Source: Monilinia fructicola (taxonomy: Eukaryota > Ascomycota > Leotiomycetes > Helotiales > Sclerotiniaceae). From it: a stretch of 64,000 nt of DNA. The stretch lies in the NCBI GenBank assembly GCA_008692225.1, contig VICG01000016.1, forward strand, positions 1,260,001-1,324,000, written 5' to 3'. The notes beneath the pieces are model-generated. The model saw only the letters and a program-made list of their open reading frames with translations. It was not told where the DNA came from and searched no databases. Shown here in pieces: positions 37,331-55,100 of this stretch. Position 1 is the first letter of the stretch. Each line of letters begins with the position of its first letter. The position numbers and the translations under genes were made by a program.

Positions 37331-39804
37331 TTTTGTTGATGGGGAATGAGAGGAAGGGCTAATACTGGAATGGAGGATTTGTTTGATTGACTAATTGATT
37401 GATGGGATTTGATGAGATGGGATGGGATGAATATATCATTCCATATATTAACGGCCGCTTGCTTGTTTACTTGTTTATTTGTTTCCTTGAAGCATTCGCG
37501 GGTTACAAAATAGAGGGGTACTATCAGTTTAGCATGATTTTGGCAGTAGCTAGTTGATATCAAGCTTGCTAGCTTGCTTGCTAGCTTGCTCACTTGCTCA
37601 CTTGCTCACTTGCTATTCACTTGCTTGCTTGCAAACAATACCAAATATGGGATCATGGCGTTCTTGGAATAGGATGGGAATTTCATGTATGGCATGAATT
37701 GGGATGAACTTGCTTGCTTGCTTGCTTGCTTGCTTGCTCTAGAGAATCCTTTATCTATATATACCTATTTATTATACGCTTCTTTATATCCATCTATCCA
37801 TGTTTAATATCTGTTGTTTGTTGTTATGAATGGGGTGTGTTTTTTCTGGTGCATCATTTGTTGATGGGGATAGAGGGGGGAGGGGCTATGAGAGGGAGGA
37901 GAGGGAGGAGAGGGGAAAAGAAGAGATGAGATGAGGGTGGAGGAGAGGAGAGGAGAGGAGAGGAGAGGGAGGGGAGGGGAGGGAGGGGGAAAGGAGAGAT
38001 TAGTTGGTAATCTTCTTCTTCTTTTTTCTTGATGGAAAAAAATCGAAATGGGTTTGCGATGCTTGTGATTGTGATTGTGATTGTGATTGTGATTGTGATT
38101 GTGATTGTGATTGTGATTGTGATTGTGAGATTTGGGCTGGCCGGTAGAGTGGGAGGGAGGGAGGGAGGGAGGTGGTGCTCGAGTCGATGCGATGAGTACA
38201 TGGGAGAGATGAAGCGAAAGGGCGGAGGGCGGAGGGCAGAGGGCAGAGGGCAGAGGGCATCGTTGGTTGATCGGTGGATCCTTCGCGGCTTCGATGCTCT
38301 GTCCTCGGAGCGCGGAACGCGAGGTTCACGATGGAGTGAGTGTACTTGACGGATCTGGACTTTTTGGGATGACAGAACAGAATAGTGGGTGGTGAGATTT
38401 TGTCATCTTCTCTCTTCTTTCTTTTTTTCTCTTTTCTTTTCTCTTTCTCTTTCTCTTTCTCTCTCTCTATGTGTGCGTGTGCTGCTTGTGTTAGAGCATG
38501 AGTTGACGCGTCATGTAATTCATAGTCCCGACCGTATAGAAAGATATATGATTGTTAAACCCTCGCTTAGCTCCTTCATTACTGCTCTAGCTTCTTCGCT
38601 AGAATATGTATGCTTCTGTGCATCTCGATAGTTCTTTAGATTATACTTTATTAGATGTATATAACGACATCTATTTTTTGTAAATGTTGTGTAATGGCAA
38701 ATTATGTTTGTGCGGTTTGGCGGATCTAACGAATTCTAACATGACTCGAAAACACTCTTGTTCTAGGAATATAGATAGAAGCTCATTTTTACCATGGAGC
38801 ACTTGATCGAGGACCACAAAGAAATTACATTGATCCTATGGTTAGCAATTGAAGCTTTCAAAAGCGGGGAGCCTGCAGCGAATACTGGGAGATGAGCCTG
38901 AGAAAGTTTTCCAGGCTAGAATTACAATCTGGCTAAATTAGATTCAGAGAAGCTTTTCGGCAATGGACTGGATTATGGCTGTTCTAAAGAGATATCAAGA
39001 TGGAGTGTCTAGTTTTCCGGATGTTTGTATGGCGCACTACGCTACGCGCTAATGTCCCGCCATCTTACATATTAGTCGTTCCTTGACCTAGCTGGTTCTC
39101 CCGCAAGCAATAGCAAAATGTCAGGCTGGTGTTATAGTGACTTCACATCACCCACCACCCCATGGTGATACCAACAATTTCTAAACCGACAGGCTTATAC
39201 TACTCGCTGGTATTTAGGGCTATTGTTTGACTGGTTGCGTGATTACTTCGAGGTCAGTTGTAAATTATCTATTGTTTAATCATTAAAGATGACAGGCTTC
39301 GAGGGGAGCGGTCTCTTTCTATTGATATTGAATGATGTGAAGATATTATATGCGTCCGCAAGAAAGTTATGTGCCGACGACACACAGGAATTTCTAAACT
39401 GTTTGAGCCTCAACGGGGGGTGGGACTTCAAATGGTGAATGATATAGTTCGTCTAGATTGCAATGCCCAATTGTAATCAGGAGAAGCCCTGGTTTTGCTC
39501 TCTCTCACTTGAAGCTGCCCCTTCTTAGCGTTCAGTGAGGGACGATCAGGAAAGATATGACGTATGTCTACTTGCTCAAACTGACTTTTACATCTTCTTC
39601 AAGTATTCAGTTGTATCCTTTCTTCATTTCTTCATTTCCGCATCGCTTTATTTCACATTTCACAATATCAACTTACGTTTGTACATTTACAACTTCACAA
39701 CTGCTAGCCTATAGCTACAACATCATTGCTATAGCATCAAAACTTAAACTCTTTAGCTAAAAACTTGCAATAATAAGGGAGTGTGAAGGAACCTGTAAAG
39801 GTGA
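37331..39804. other. Gene-free stretch with many microsatellites
   Basis: Contains CTTG/CTAG tracts (37560-37738), GGAGA (37925-37990), a GTGATT array (38063-38128), GGGA (38140-38172), GGGCAGA (38220-38258) and polypyrimidine (38400-38465). 38790-39540 is normal-composition sequence with no recognisable frame; it may be an older gene relic. 39590-39760 is CT-rich, promoter-like. Confidence 0.5.
38063..38128. repeat. GTGATT hexamer microsatellite (~11 copies)
   Basis: Perfect GTGATT repeats. Confidence 0.95.
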
Positions 39805-41160
39805 ATGACCCCAATCAAATCACTCCAGAAGCAACAATGAGACTGATAGTAACACAAACCCTGCAGTCTTCAAGTTCGCGCATCATGGATTCAAACCGGA
39901 CACCGCAATCGTGATTTGAGATCAAGAATTCCACGTTCATGAGGTCATGTTGAAGACTCATTCTTCTTGGTTCTGAGCAAGCATACACTGGTCCAGACGA
40001 CAGAATAGGCCACGGAAATCTCAACTAAAGAAACATGAATATGTTTCCTTCATTGATGAGACTATAGATGGCTGGAGCTTAGAGCGTCTGGTAAGCTATA
40101 CCCTAGTTTCTTAAGCTGTAGTTTGGGGGTATTTGATTGTTTGGACTCAAGTTCAATAATGAGAGACTTGGGATTCTTCAAATGACTTGATGACTCAAGT
40201 CATTTGAAAGATTCAAACTATTTCCAATATCAAGATCATTCAAAATATTCAATTTGCTTGAACGATTTGAGTCAATTGAAAGATTGAAGTGAGTTCAAAG
40301 ATTCAATTAAATTGAAATGTTTAGACTACTTCGAATACTGAAACGTTGGTCATTCCTTTTAGTTCTAATTATTGAATACTCTGTGCTCTTCTGAATTTAT
40401 ATTTACCTCGCTAAGATTTCGCAGTCAAAAGATGTCGAATCCGCGAGTAATTCTAACCAGTTCAAGAATAACCCGAATCCATTCAACCACTGTTGTGATC
40501 CCCACCGTCGCCGCTGCAGAGACGAATCACTTCTTAGATGATCACGAGAGAGCGTTATTGGAGCCTGAAGCATTTCGCAAACTCTTGTGTGCCATCTATC
40601 GTGTTCGCACATCCAACACTTCGGTTGAGGAACTGGTAACCATAACTTGCCCTGCCGAGTATTATTGTGCTTTGCCAACTGTCTCTTGGTCAATCGAGTC
40701 ATCTTTGCTCAACGATACCAGTTTATTCCATCACCGTGCAGAATATGTGTACGAGATGTACGGAGCTTTGCAAGCGGCAACCAAGCCGAGAAACCCGGTT
40801 CTGTTCCGTGAACTCATGGTATGGCAGTCTCGGATTGGGATGTTCACATAGATCCCGACCGCGTCAAAGAACTGGAAGGGAAAGCCCGCTTGGGGGTTGT
40901 CATGATTGCTCACATAGTTAGCGCCATGTCAAACCAAGCCCGGAATGAACTCTCTCGGGCAGCACGCAACCCTTTCACCCATCTCGTCGACGTTGGGAAA
41001 GATACCAACTCGACCATGGGGCTGTCTCACCTTACAAATCGAGTTATTTGCATTGCTCTGAACAGTTGGATTACCTAAGAAAAATCAAGAGCAATGTCCC
41101 GGAGGATGGTTCGGAGAGTGATTCAGAGCTTTTTAGGTCTGCGTTAAACTGATTAATGGA
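39805..41160 (+). pseudogene. BTB/POZ-domain protein, broken copy
   Basis: The BTB fold is recognisable: FKFAHHGFKPDTAIVI, DQEFHVHEVMLKTHSSWF and later EYVSFIDETIDGWSLERL. Two TGA codons interrupt the frame, at 39917-39919 (between AIVI and DQEF) and 39974-39976 (after SSWF). After a spacer with a hairpin (40180-40205), the second part continues with DHERALLEPEAFRKLLCAIYRV and EYYCALPTVSWSIESSLL, the usual C-terminal helical region of fungal BTB proteins, changes frame near 40820, and ends with VSDWDVHIDPDRVKELEGK and a tail stopping at 41078 or slightly beyond. Unlike other genes here it has substitution-type stops, so it is probably a true pseudogene. Intact relatives are abundant, lineage-expanded fungal proteins of unknown role, some of them Cullin-3 adaptors. 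Confidence 0.7.
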
Positions 41161-43719
41161 TATTTTAAGTCGAATACTCAAAACAAATCTGCGCTGGTCA
41201 CCGATTCCAGAACTCGAGGATAGACATGTCTTTTATTGTGCAGAGGTTCCAGATGATGAGCTACCATGGGATACGACTGTAACAGATTGGTGAAGGTCAA
41301 ATTCGAGTTGAGTCTGTCAGAATGGAAAGGATGTGATTGGTATGGCTTTGGTATAATGATATACCCCAGCGTTCGGAAATTTAGATTTCTCTTTCTTTGT
41401 ATTTAATTTGTGGTATAGCATGTAATTGAATATTATGAATTTTAGCAGTTCGATTTTATCGGTTATTTAGCTGTAGAGACTTTGCTTCGGCTTTTCCTAC
41501 TTACGAAACATACATTAAATACGATTCAAAGAAGGAACATGCCTTTGTACGTGAGTGTAGGTATGAGCTTGGGTATTTGTATATGCATGAGTATAGGTAT
41601 GAATATAAAGAAGCTTTTTGTACAATCTTTTTCATCTATTTAGTAAATACCAATCTCGAAATAGACATCATATAACCAGCATATTATACACTTCACATTC
41701 AGTACATTGCTCTGTTTGTAGTCGGGTTATCAATAACAAGGAATCATACAGAATAAGATCAAGCACTGCAGATTTCACACGTGGACCATCAAGTTGATAC
41801 CAATAGAGGCATTACAAAGTATGATGGACTCCTAGACATATGAGATGACTCGATTGCCAACTCTGAACTGGGCCAATCAAGGGTTTCCAAGGTTTGGAGT
41901 ATGCCGATACTTCAAGCTTGGCATGGGAATGCGATTTCTTTTCCTGCATCGAATGCCGCATGAGACGAGTTAGTTTTTTTAAGAGCTTTATGGAAAGATG
42001 TTTGCTATCAGCGAACAGCGCTTTGAGTCTTTTGAATGCCCCAAACAAATCGGATATTCAAATCTCTCACATGTATCTTTGAGACGTTAAGTCAAAGTCA
42101 AGATTCGGGCCTCTCTGAGTCTTTTCTCCTTTTAATAAGATACAGGTAATATAAAGATTGGGGTGGAGAGAAAGTCCGGAAGGATAGATGGACACATGGA
42201 AGACGATGAACTTGGGATGGACTAAATGAGTATAGAAAACTGGGAAAGAATCATTAGGGAGGACCATTACGCTTTCACTATTCAGCTCTTAAGTATATTA
42301 TAACTTCAGTAATTTTCATGGAGTGGTAGTTATATAGGGAAAATACTTTCACATGTCACTGTGAAGTGATGATGGGCTAGTGGTTGGGTTTGAGATTGAT
42401 TGAATGGCCTGATAGGTGACAAAATTCTGCAGGGGCTTCTCGAAGTTGCGATGAGAGTGTGGATGGGGATGAGATCGGGTGTTTGGGCTTTTGCTTTTGG
42501 AAGAAGTGAAAGAGGAATAGGGGACTGGATGGAGAAGCAGTGGAAGGACGAATAAAAGCAGTGAATACAAAAAATTGATGAAGAGTGAGTGTGCCGGAAC
42601 AAAGATAGCACTGAAGGCCAGTCATTTTCACGGTAAAGGCTACTTCCCAATCTCATACCTTCCCCTCCTACCTAACACCAATTCACGATTCTTCACCAAC
42701 CCAAAATCGAAAACCTGAGAGGTAGCCCAATGGCTGAACACAATCACTCTTCCAATTTTAGACAAGCATCAAGGACAGAGACATATGGATAATATAGAAA
42801 AGAGAATTAGGTAGGAAGTGGAGTTTGACATTTGAAGTGAAGAGTCAGATGAGACGAATGAGAACATGACGATGGAACTGCGAGATATATCATGTTCCAT
42901 TCTAAGGTGTCCTTGTCCGTAGAGATCCAGACCACAAAATTCTATTGAGGCTTATACTAAAGATGAATAGTTATAAATGACAATAAATTTATGATATAGA
43001 ACTGGGATTTGAAGGGAAGGTTATATTTCGAGCAAGCAGCGAGAGATGGTGATATTGAAGGTTACGTGTTAAGCGAGCGGCGAAAAAATAGCAATATCCA
43101 CGGATATTTCATCAAATATTCAATAAACAATTTTGGAGAATAATTAAACATAAGTCTGAGTTTTTTGTTATTGAGTGCTTAGGCTTTGACAGTAGTTTGT
43201 AATCAGAGTCGCTTTGTTTGTTGGAAAAAGCGACGATCAACTTCACAACCCTCTCCTTCGGCTCCTTCGGCTCCTTCAAACACTGGAGAATATTGGCGGG
43301 TAGATTGGGGTGAATGATTCGGATTCGTGATTTTGAGGGTAAAAATTGATAAAAGGTGTGTAGGAAAAACTTGGGAAGCGTGAGCTTGTCATAAGCTGAA
43401 AGTGGGTGGATACTTGGTATTTTGTTCGGCTTGAGATTGAGGTCTAAAACTTGAAAGTCTGTGGAAGGAAGAGTGGGAGAGATATAGAAAATATGTAAAG
43501 TGTAATTGGCTTTGAGAAGAGACAACTTCACTCCAATGATAGATGTGTAAATATTTCATTTGGATATGAGGCTTGCAAACTATGCTAATCGCTCCCACAG
43601 TTGAAATCACCTCAACTCCATCTTTGCCTTCCTACCCTGCATTCGTCACATGAACTCATGGCCCTCGTCTGGTGCCAATGCACAGATATGCATCTTCAAT
43701 ACCATATCTCTTGCCTGTG
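41161..43719. other. Spacer without supported genes
   Basis: Several short minus-strand frames occur (41812-42048, 42330-42656, 43112-43531), the longest 139 residues, but none shows a domain, splice structure or conserved motif I recognise. A GGCTCCTTC repeat is at 43258-43277. Confidence 0.4.
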
Positions 43720-44812
43720 CTATCGCTTCTTATTCCATGCATCCACAAATGCAATCTTATCCTTCACGGTCAACCCTACACGTTTAACTCGTCCTAATCG
43801 TGCCAATGCCTCCCCGACTTTGTCCAAGACAAGCTGTTCTTCCGGACTCGTTTCCGCAGAGAAATTATTATTAGAGTTGAGACCGTCAGTGCTGCTTGTG
43901 TACGCAGTGTCTTCGTTAGAATTATTAAAATGATTCTTGAGGTATTTAGTATTCTTAGCCGAATCTCCATCAGCCTTGGATGTATTGTATACAACCTCGG
44001 CAATTCGAACTTTAATACAATGTGTGGGTTTTGATAGGAGATTCCAGAAAAATGACCAGTATTTCCCTGGGATGGGTGTAGTTATATCAGAGGGCGAGTA
44101 GCGCAAACTAATTGGAAAGATTTTCGTTCCTGAAGGGGCAGTCAAGAGACTGGGACTGACAGGTAGTATCCCTTTTCCGTTCGTAGTTGTAGATTCGGGG
44201 AATACTACAATAGCTCGTCCAGGGTAGCGAATGAGGAGAGCAGATAAATCAGTCATTTTTGCGCCCTTCGGTGGATATTCTTTCGGGCTTTGGAGAGCGC
44301 GGAAAATTGCGCCGAGAAGGGAGATTTGATGAACTTGGCGAGTATGTGGATAAGAGACCGTAAATATAGGATCGAAAATGGCAGCCAAATACAAGGAATC
44401 CAGAGGTGATGTAAAGGAAGATGCGATAATATCCGAAGGTTCAGGTACCCTTCCTTCACGCTTCTTTGCCAATGAACCTTTCTTTACTCCATCAATCTGC
44501 AGGTCTATCCACCACACCCCCCGGTATTCCCAGTATCATCCATAATACTGCTTTCTTGAGCAGAGACCCCAGTGGAAACCACTGTAGGAAGAGAAAATAT
44601 GATATCGATACTGTGAGGAAGAATGGCAGTTTAAAGACGAAGAGGAAGAGATAAACGGGCGCATAGATGCCTGCACTTGGAGTTTGAACGGGTAGAAACG
44701 GCGCAATTCCAGATCCTGGTGTAATATGCATTAGTTGGGATCTTATATTGAGGTATCTGCTATGCGGGATCTAGAACGTACCTCTGTCGCGAAACTGAGA
44801 ATATTTCTCCAT
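43720..44812 (-). CDS. PlsC-type lysophospholipid acyltransferase (fungal Vps66-like)
   Basis: Start ATG at 44812 gives MEKYSQFRDRG, split by an intron (44781 to about 44716) inside the Gly codon. A hydrophobic segment follows (YLFLFVFKLPFFLTVSISYF), then LGIPG and WWIDLQIDGVKKG. The acyltransferase core has SSFTSPLDSLYLAAIFDPIF and VVFPESTTTNGKGIL, the FPEGT-like motif III that binds the phosphate of lysophosphatidate. The HX4D block I is not in the usual form: SSFTSPLD has Ser where His is expected, but Asp is kept, as in Vps66-like members. The end is Asn/Ser-rich, then VKRVGLTVKDKIAFVDAWN. One frame correction is needed at a six-C run (44517-44522, one base too many). It shares an 0.8-kb upstream spacer with the kinesin gene. 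Confidence 0.75.
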
Positions 44813-45609
44813 GGTAAATGATCCTAGACGAGCTCAAAGAATGAATGAAGCAGGAGATATATGCGGGATACTATATTATTCATGACCTTGTAGTTGAGTT
44901 CGCGACATCAATACATATGATCTGGTGTAACCTTGGAAGCTGAATCATACATATGCTTTTGAATCGATATGAGAAATACATTCGTGGACAAAATACAAGC
45001 AAGTAGGTGAGATTAATTCTATACAAACGCCAACTAAGCTTTAACACGTGAATATGACATGGTGGGTGGTCGAGATTACATAATTATTATGGAAGCATTT
45101 AGGATAGGATAAATAGGATAGATAGGATAGATAGGATAAATATCATAAATATCATAAATATCATAAATATCATAAATATCATAAATATCATAAATATCAT
45201 AAATATCATAAATATCATAAATATATCATAAATATCATAAATATCATAAATATCATAAATATCATAAATATCATAAATATCATAAATATCATAAACATCA
45301 TAAACATCATAAATATCATAAATCATAAGATTTACATAAAATGTATATAAAATGCATAAAACGTTAATGTATGTCATCCACCTTTTTTTCTTATTAGTCA
45401 TCAAAGTTCTCCCCAGCAACCAAAGCTTAATGGAATCAATAAACAGACAAACTTCAAAATACATTACAAAAAAAGGACCAAATATTACATTTACCATTCG
45501 ACGACAACAACGTCAATTCGCTCTTCAACGCGATACTAACACTCCGACTCTTTTTATATTTACATGTTCTATCCATTTTAATATTGTGTAGCATTCGCTA
45601 CTTCTTTCA
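44813..45609. promoter_or_regulatory. Shared upstream spacer of the divergent acyltransferase and kinesin genes
   Basis: The two genes read outward from this 797-bp stretch, so it should hold both promoters. Its centre is occupied by a nonamer minisatellite (45128-45320). Confidence 0.6.
45128..45320. repeat. AAATATCAT nonamer minisatellite (~21 copies)
   Basis: Nearly perfect 9-bp units AAATATCAT, with a small interruption near 45223 and CAT-variant units (AAACATCAT) at the right end. Confidence 0.97.
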
Positions 45610-49109
<3,500 letters not shown>

Positions 49110-52100
49110 TAATTGTTTAAAGTGAGGACACTACGATTGCAAAATATACCATTAATGTTGCGTTTGTGTTTTTATGGAGTTTCATTTTCGTCTTCTAAGT
49201 AGAGGATAACGACTGGGAGCGATCGGACAAGTGCTCATTTCCATATGATTTGGGACGGAATTAGGAGATGGCGTTCCTTTGGATGATGGTGTCATGCTTT
49301 TCTGTATGATGGGATGGGAAGGAAATGAAACCTTTTTTGTCAGAGTTGTATATTTTTTTTGGTGTTTGGATCCATGGTTGGATGTGGGATGGATTCTTTT
49401 CAAATCTTCACGATTCTTAAGGAAAATTAGTGCTATGAAGTAGAATCAATGCAGATCTGACTATTGTCATAAATGATTGGCTCTATGGTTGAAGTTGTGA
49501 TGATTTTTTGAGTGTTTGGTATCTAGTACTTAAGTTTGTCTTTAACGGAGTCTAACTTCGAATAATGCTATGCGACCGTATCGTTTAAACCCCTTCATTT
49601 AGTTTCGGCTCCAATTTACACAATGTATCTACCCCAATATGCAACTCTTTCAGGGGCATCTGGGAATTTTATGTTGACAATGGCGACAGGATTTGTGGAA
49701 GGGGACGGGGACGGGAAAGGAGATAGAAACGGGGAAGAAGATGGGATTGTTGTGGGATGGCTGAATATGGTGAGGATGCGAACGGGATGACAGTGCTTTC
49801 CAGTCTTAGTAATTAGTAAATTGCAAAGAGTGGGTGAACTGTGATGTCAGGTAAATGCAAAAGTGAATATACAGTGAAGTTTATTACAAGCACAGTAGGC
49901 ATACGTCTAATACTTATACCTTCCAACTTTGTTTTGTTGCACATTTGAATTCTTGTATCAGAAATTTCGAGATGGAATTTTGGAAAGGAGATATCGAGGG
50001 TGCGTATATGCTGTGTGGAAATGTTGGGTGGTTTGGGGGGTATAAAGAAAGAAGCAGAATACTTGTTGAATGAAAGTTCAGGGTTTGGATGGATAGATGG
50101 ATGGATAGATAGATAGATAGATAGATAGATAAATGGATGGATATTCAACGTATTGATTGAGAGTTTTGTTGCATGTTGGCCTTTTTCCCTTGGTTGTTGG
50201 ATACTCTGTTCTGCAAACTATATTATATCATTTACTCGAGTATAAAATAGAGCTTTGATTGGAAATCTACAATCGTGCAAAAAAGAATTAAATGCACAGT
50301 TTGATGAAAAGAATAGGACAGTACATTGGGTTGTCTATTTGTTTAGAGAATTTTAATTTGAGAATTATGATTTTAACCTCGAAATCTCAAAGTTTGGATT
50401 GGGTTGGATTTCCGGTTGTGTGCTGTAGTCGATTCGAGACTGTGATTTGAATGTTGTTTTTTTAATGCTATTGAAGATTTCATGTCTCTCAAAGTATCAT
50501 GAATAGGTATAGAAGATGCAGAATTATCGTCCAGACGAACTTCTGGGTCTGAATATTGAGTGGGTGATTTATTGTTTGATTCCTGGTTGGAATGTATGGT
50601 TTTCTATTCGAATATCCAAGGAATATCTAAAGGTCTAAGAATGTCATTACACCAACTATCTACAATGTCTTTTTCCTTTTCACTAATGGTTTTATATCAA
50701 GTTCGTTGCTTCCCGTTTCTGTACTACTATCCATATGTCTGTTACAGTATCTTTCCCATTGCTCCTGTCACCTACGCAAAGATATGCTTCGCGTCCTTCT
50801 CACCCACAACTAATAGAGAAGTCAAACAAACATAAGAAGCCATGGAGTCAGTCATGGTCATGATGCTACTAGATCGATTCAACGCATGACTCGTTATATT
50901 ACTTCTTCAAACTTGCTGACGATATGATCAAATGACAAATCGGTAGATGAATGTTTTGTTTTGAAAAGATCTCATGTCTATATTACTGCTTGACGGGATG
51001 AACCTTCGTCGTATGTTTTTGTTCTCGAGTATTGGAGAGTTACTGCATCAATGGTTGGTTTCAAGGAAAGCAAACATCCTATGAGTATTTACAACTTTTC
51101 TCTGATTCCGGATGGCCAAACTTGGTGTTTCCCTCCTCCCTCTCCTGATCTGACAGTTTCCAACAATTTATAACACTATTTTGCTCATGCTTGCTCTTCA
51201 ACCTGGTACTTCCATCCTATATTTCCAGAATCTATGGTTTTCATCCAGATTGATGTCTTGGTTGCCTCGTCCTGGTTTTCGGGATTCCTGCGGCTGACGG
51301 AGACATGCACTGCCACACACATCTTGACTTGGGACTTCCAAGTTCATTTGATGTTAAGCCGAGAGCTGAATTTCTTACATCATAACCCCGAAGATGATAT
51401 TATATCTTCATGCACTTTACCGGTGCGTTTCGGCACGCATGATACACAGCTAGAAGATCATCATTTCGTCCCATGACTCGCACGAGGCAGCAGGTCTGAC
51501 GAGAAACCTAGAGCTCCTTACTCCGCTGAAAAGCATTTTCACCAGAGTCATTGGTTCTGACATGTCATCTCATCCTCATTAACCTTGGCATTCTAGAGAT
51601 ACTTTTATAAAAACAAGGTCATCCCAATACCCCAGCATAATGCTCCGTATCCATATTCCACCATGTCCCTAGCCATGATTTATCCTTCAGCCAATCGGAA
51701 CACAATAAGCAAAACTTCACTCAATAGTTCGAAACATCATTCCCTTCGATGTTCATATCCCCTGATATGTCCACTTACAACAACAAACTTTCACCGTAGG
51801 TGCAGGTGCAGGAGATCATTCATAGAAGATCCCGAGAATCATATAGCTTACCAGCGCCAATGCTGGACCTCAGCTGCCTCCACCCAGCACCCGGACCTTC
51901 TACCAGACAAACAGCCACTCATTAACAGGTAAAAGAAAGTCTCCACACATCTATCATTCCACAGGACACCAACAGGATCACTAAAATACCAAAAGGCGAT
52001 CCGGACCGCGGCACAGCGTCTTGCTCCGTATATCCGCTCAGTAAGGTTATGCCCCGCATCTACCCGAATGGTAGCAGCAAATGCCTAAAATGAAGATTGC

Positions 52101-55100
52101 AACTTTGTAAATGCTCTTTGGGGACTTGGGATGCGGACATGCAACCAAATCAGGGTCTTCTTCCCATCAGATAACGTACGAGCTGCATATTACGGTACGA
52201 GAACCAAGGCGGCATGTGCACTTGCGCGTCTGTGTGGTGTCCACCGAAGAAGAGAAACCCAAGACGAGATGGAGCATTGCTTGATGGGAGGCCCTTGATA
52301 TATCAGTGTGGGTCTTCGGGTGATTTTCCCACTTTGATTGATTGACTGACGGGATTGATTCATTTGATGACAAGATCGATGCGCGCAGGGAACTCGCAAT
52401 TCGGGGTAAAGCTTATTTCATTCTCCGCCAATCTCCTTTTTTCTTCGCGTTTTTTATTGCTCGACAATTGGATTATATTTTACGACTAACCAAATGCATC
52501 ACATCCTCAAGTCGAGATTTCGCTACCTGGGCTTCAAATTCTCGTATTGAATAAATCTGGTTCTGTATCGGTAGCGTGCATGTTCGTCTAATGCCTTGCT
52601 AGTACGTATCTGGAAGAGACGAAGCCGGCTCAATGTGTCACTGAAGGCTATAGCACATCAAAATGGATAGCGCTGGCTGATACCAAGGCAATGGGTAATA
52701 CTGGGATTATCTCCCAGAATCATCCTTTCTTGACCACGGATAACTCCATCGGGAATGGTGGATATACGGGCGTGGGTAGTCTAGATTTCTGGCCTATTCG
52801 TGGACTGGTTGATCTGCTAGGAGGAATGAAGCAATGAATATGATCCTGTTCGCTTTGTAGCAAGAAATAGAACTTACTGACAGATCACCGAATACCAAAT
52901 CAAGAAGTAACCGATTGATCTGCATCAAGTTCTGATAACTTTTGAGGCTGCGGGCCCTCAACTAAGCCTTGTTCAGTGAAAACATCCCCAACTGGCAATG
53001 TACCGTAAGTGACTTATGACTTTGACATATCAAGTGATTGGTCATGGCATGCATTCATGAGTTGTAGCTGTCATCAGAGATATCAAGAACATGTTAAGAT
53101 CTGCCAGCTATCCCACTTCTCATTGCAAAGGAGTCCGGAGATGCTATGATATACGCTTGGATACCAGATTTCTGTGAAGTATGATCCTCAGATGTTTTTC
53201 CTCTTGACGTGATGCACCGCTGTGCTGAACGTTTCTTGGCCACATACATCCAAAAAGAAAAACAAAACAAAATAACGACTTGAAGTTGACTGTAAACGTT
53301 GGGCGGAGAACCTTTTCATGCAGTAAGGATCGTCCTTCCCGTAGGTGTTAGATTTCCGCTGCATAGGGTAGCATTTGCCCACTCAACTAGCATGAGCTAA
53401 AATAATCCCAGTCACTTCTGAGTCTTCCTTAACCACATTCCGCATGGCATGACTGGATTTGGACATCCTCTAACCAGTCAAGTTCATTTTCTTCCGTTTG
53501 CAATCCTGCTCATGTGAGTATCATTACTTTGGATGATTCCACTCGTCATGGTTTCACGTCGACCCCAGAATCGAGGTGTTGCATCGTGACTATTTACTAC
53601 CTAATCCATTCAAGCATCTCGACCACATTGACCTGCCATAGCCCTAGCGGAGTCTCCCACGAAACCTCTAAACTAGTCTGGTCTAAATTTCTTCCGTCAA
53701 AAGATAATTGACACGCCGGCAGTTAAATAAAGTTACCAATGACAGCCTACCAATTCTTCTGTTTCTCACTACCGGGGCTTGTTCTCTGTCTAAGCGTACC
53801 TAGGTATCACATATTCAGCTTATAGTTTCCCTTTCCATGAGCTTTGGTCTCCAAGTATTTGACCTCGGACATTCTGCATTGAGTTCTACGATATTTAGCA
53901 AAAACTCAAAAATACACATTTGCCCATCGATTCTGGAACAAGATTTCACAATGGGATTATGCAAGACAAGCCATGTTCATATGTGGCTTTCAGTCCATCA
54001 ACTGTAAGTCTGTAACTTGATAGTCGGACAATGACAAATAATGATGCCCGTCAAGTGGTATGTGAAGGGGCTTTGTCAAGTGGCTTTGGGGGTACGTACA
54101 ACTTTCTTGCATTTGCATTTCATGAAACAAGATGGATGGTGGGAGTGGCTTTGTGGAAGACTATTTTTGGCCTTGGAAAGTTAATCCGAGCAAATGATCA
54201 GGTCAATCTGCATGCATCGAAGTCTAGATTGATAGAAATGATCAGAAAAAACCTAGGGTTCTTCACATTGGAGCCAGTCTCATGCAGGGATACTTCTGGC
54301 ATGTTGGAATTGACTCCGTCCGGAATCCGGAAGACTTCTCGCCTTTGGCATTTCCTCTCTTTCCGCGAGCAAGATACAGTTTTTTTTATTGTCCCATGAG
54401 TGAAACTCCATGCTGTCTTGCCATGTCATTTCAGCGGCCGGCATGTCGTGCAAACCTGGGCCTCGTGTGAGAACCTTTGAAACATGGCAATGGGCGAACA
54501 GGCGCGTACGGGCAAACTTTATTGAAATTTGGATTTGCATTGGGATCTGGGTTTGACTTAGGATTCAAGTAAGGATCATATGACGAGATTGTGCAGGCGC
54601 AGGTGCAGGTACATGTGTAGTAGTCCAACGACTCTGTCACTCTGACTTACATGTATGGAGCATGCAGACTCCGGATTGGCGATGGGCACACCTTCACCCT
54701 CGAGGCAAGACACCAACCACAGATACCATGCTAAATAACGAATCCCCTAAACCCAACCAATCAACGGCGCAGATCATCCCGCGGATTTGCCCACCGCCTA
54801 CTAGCGCGGGCGGTGAAAAGGATGTTTCCTCTCCACTATCCATCTAACCACCCACCCACCGACTATCGATGCGGAACACTATCGATAAAGGAATTTATTC
54901 TCCGCGGAGTTAGCTATGCATTTCCATCAAGTCAATCAAGTCAGTCAAGTCAACCAAGTGAGAAAGTTTGGATCGTGGATTCCCGTCGCCGAAGTGATCG
55001 TCGGTTAGTAGGGGGAAGCCTGGAAGATACCGATGGAGACAGTGGCGGATATGGAGATGTATAGCATACGCCCAGCACGAACCACGGTATTTCGTATTTG

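Noticed and set aside
43112..43531. 139-residue minus-strand frame
   Set aside because: Composition like random translation of a CT-rich strand; no motif.
45099..45497. 132-residue frame with YDIYDI repeats
   Set aside because: Translation of the nonamer minisatellite, not a gene.
54031..54399. 122-residue plus-strand open frame
   Set aside because: Sequence resembles no family I know and overlaps other open frames equally.
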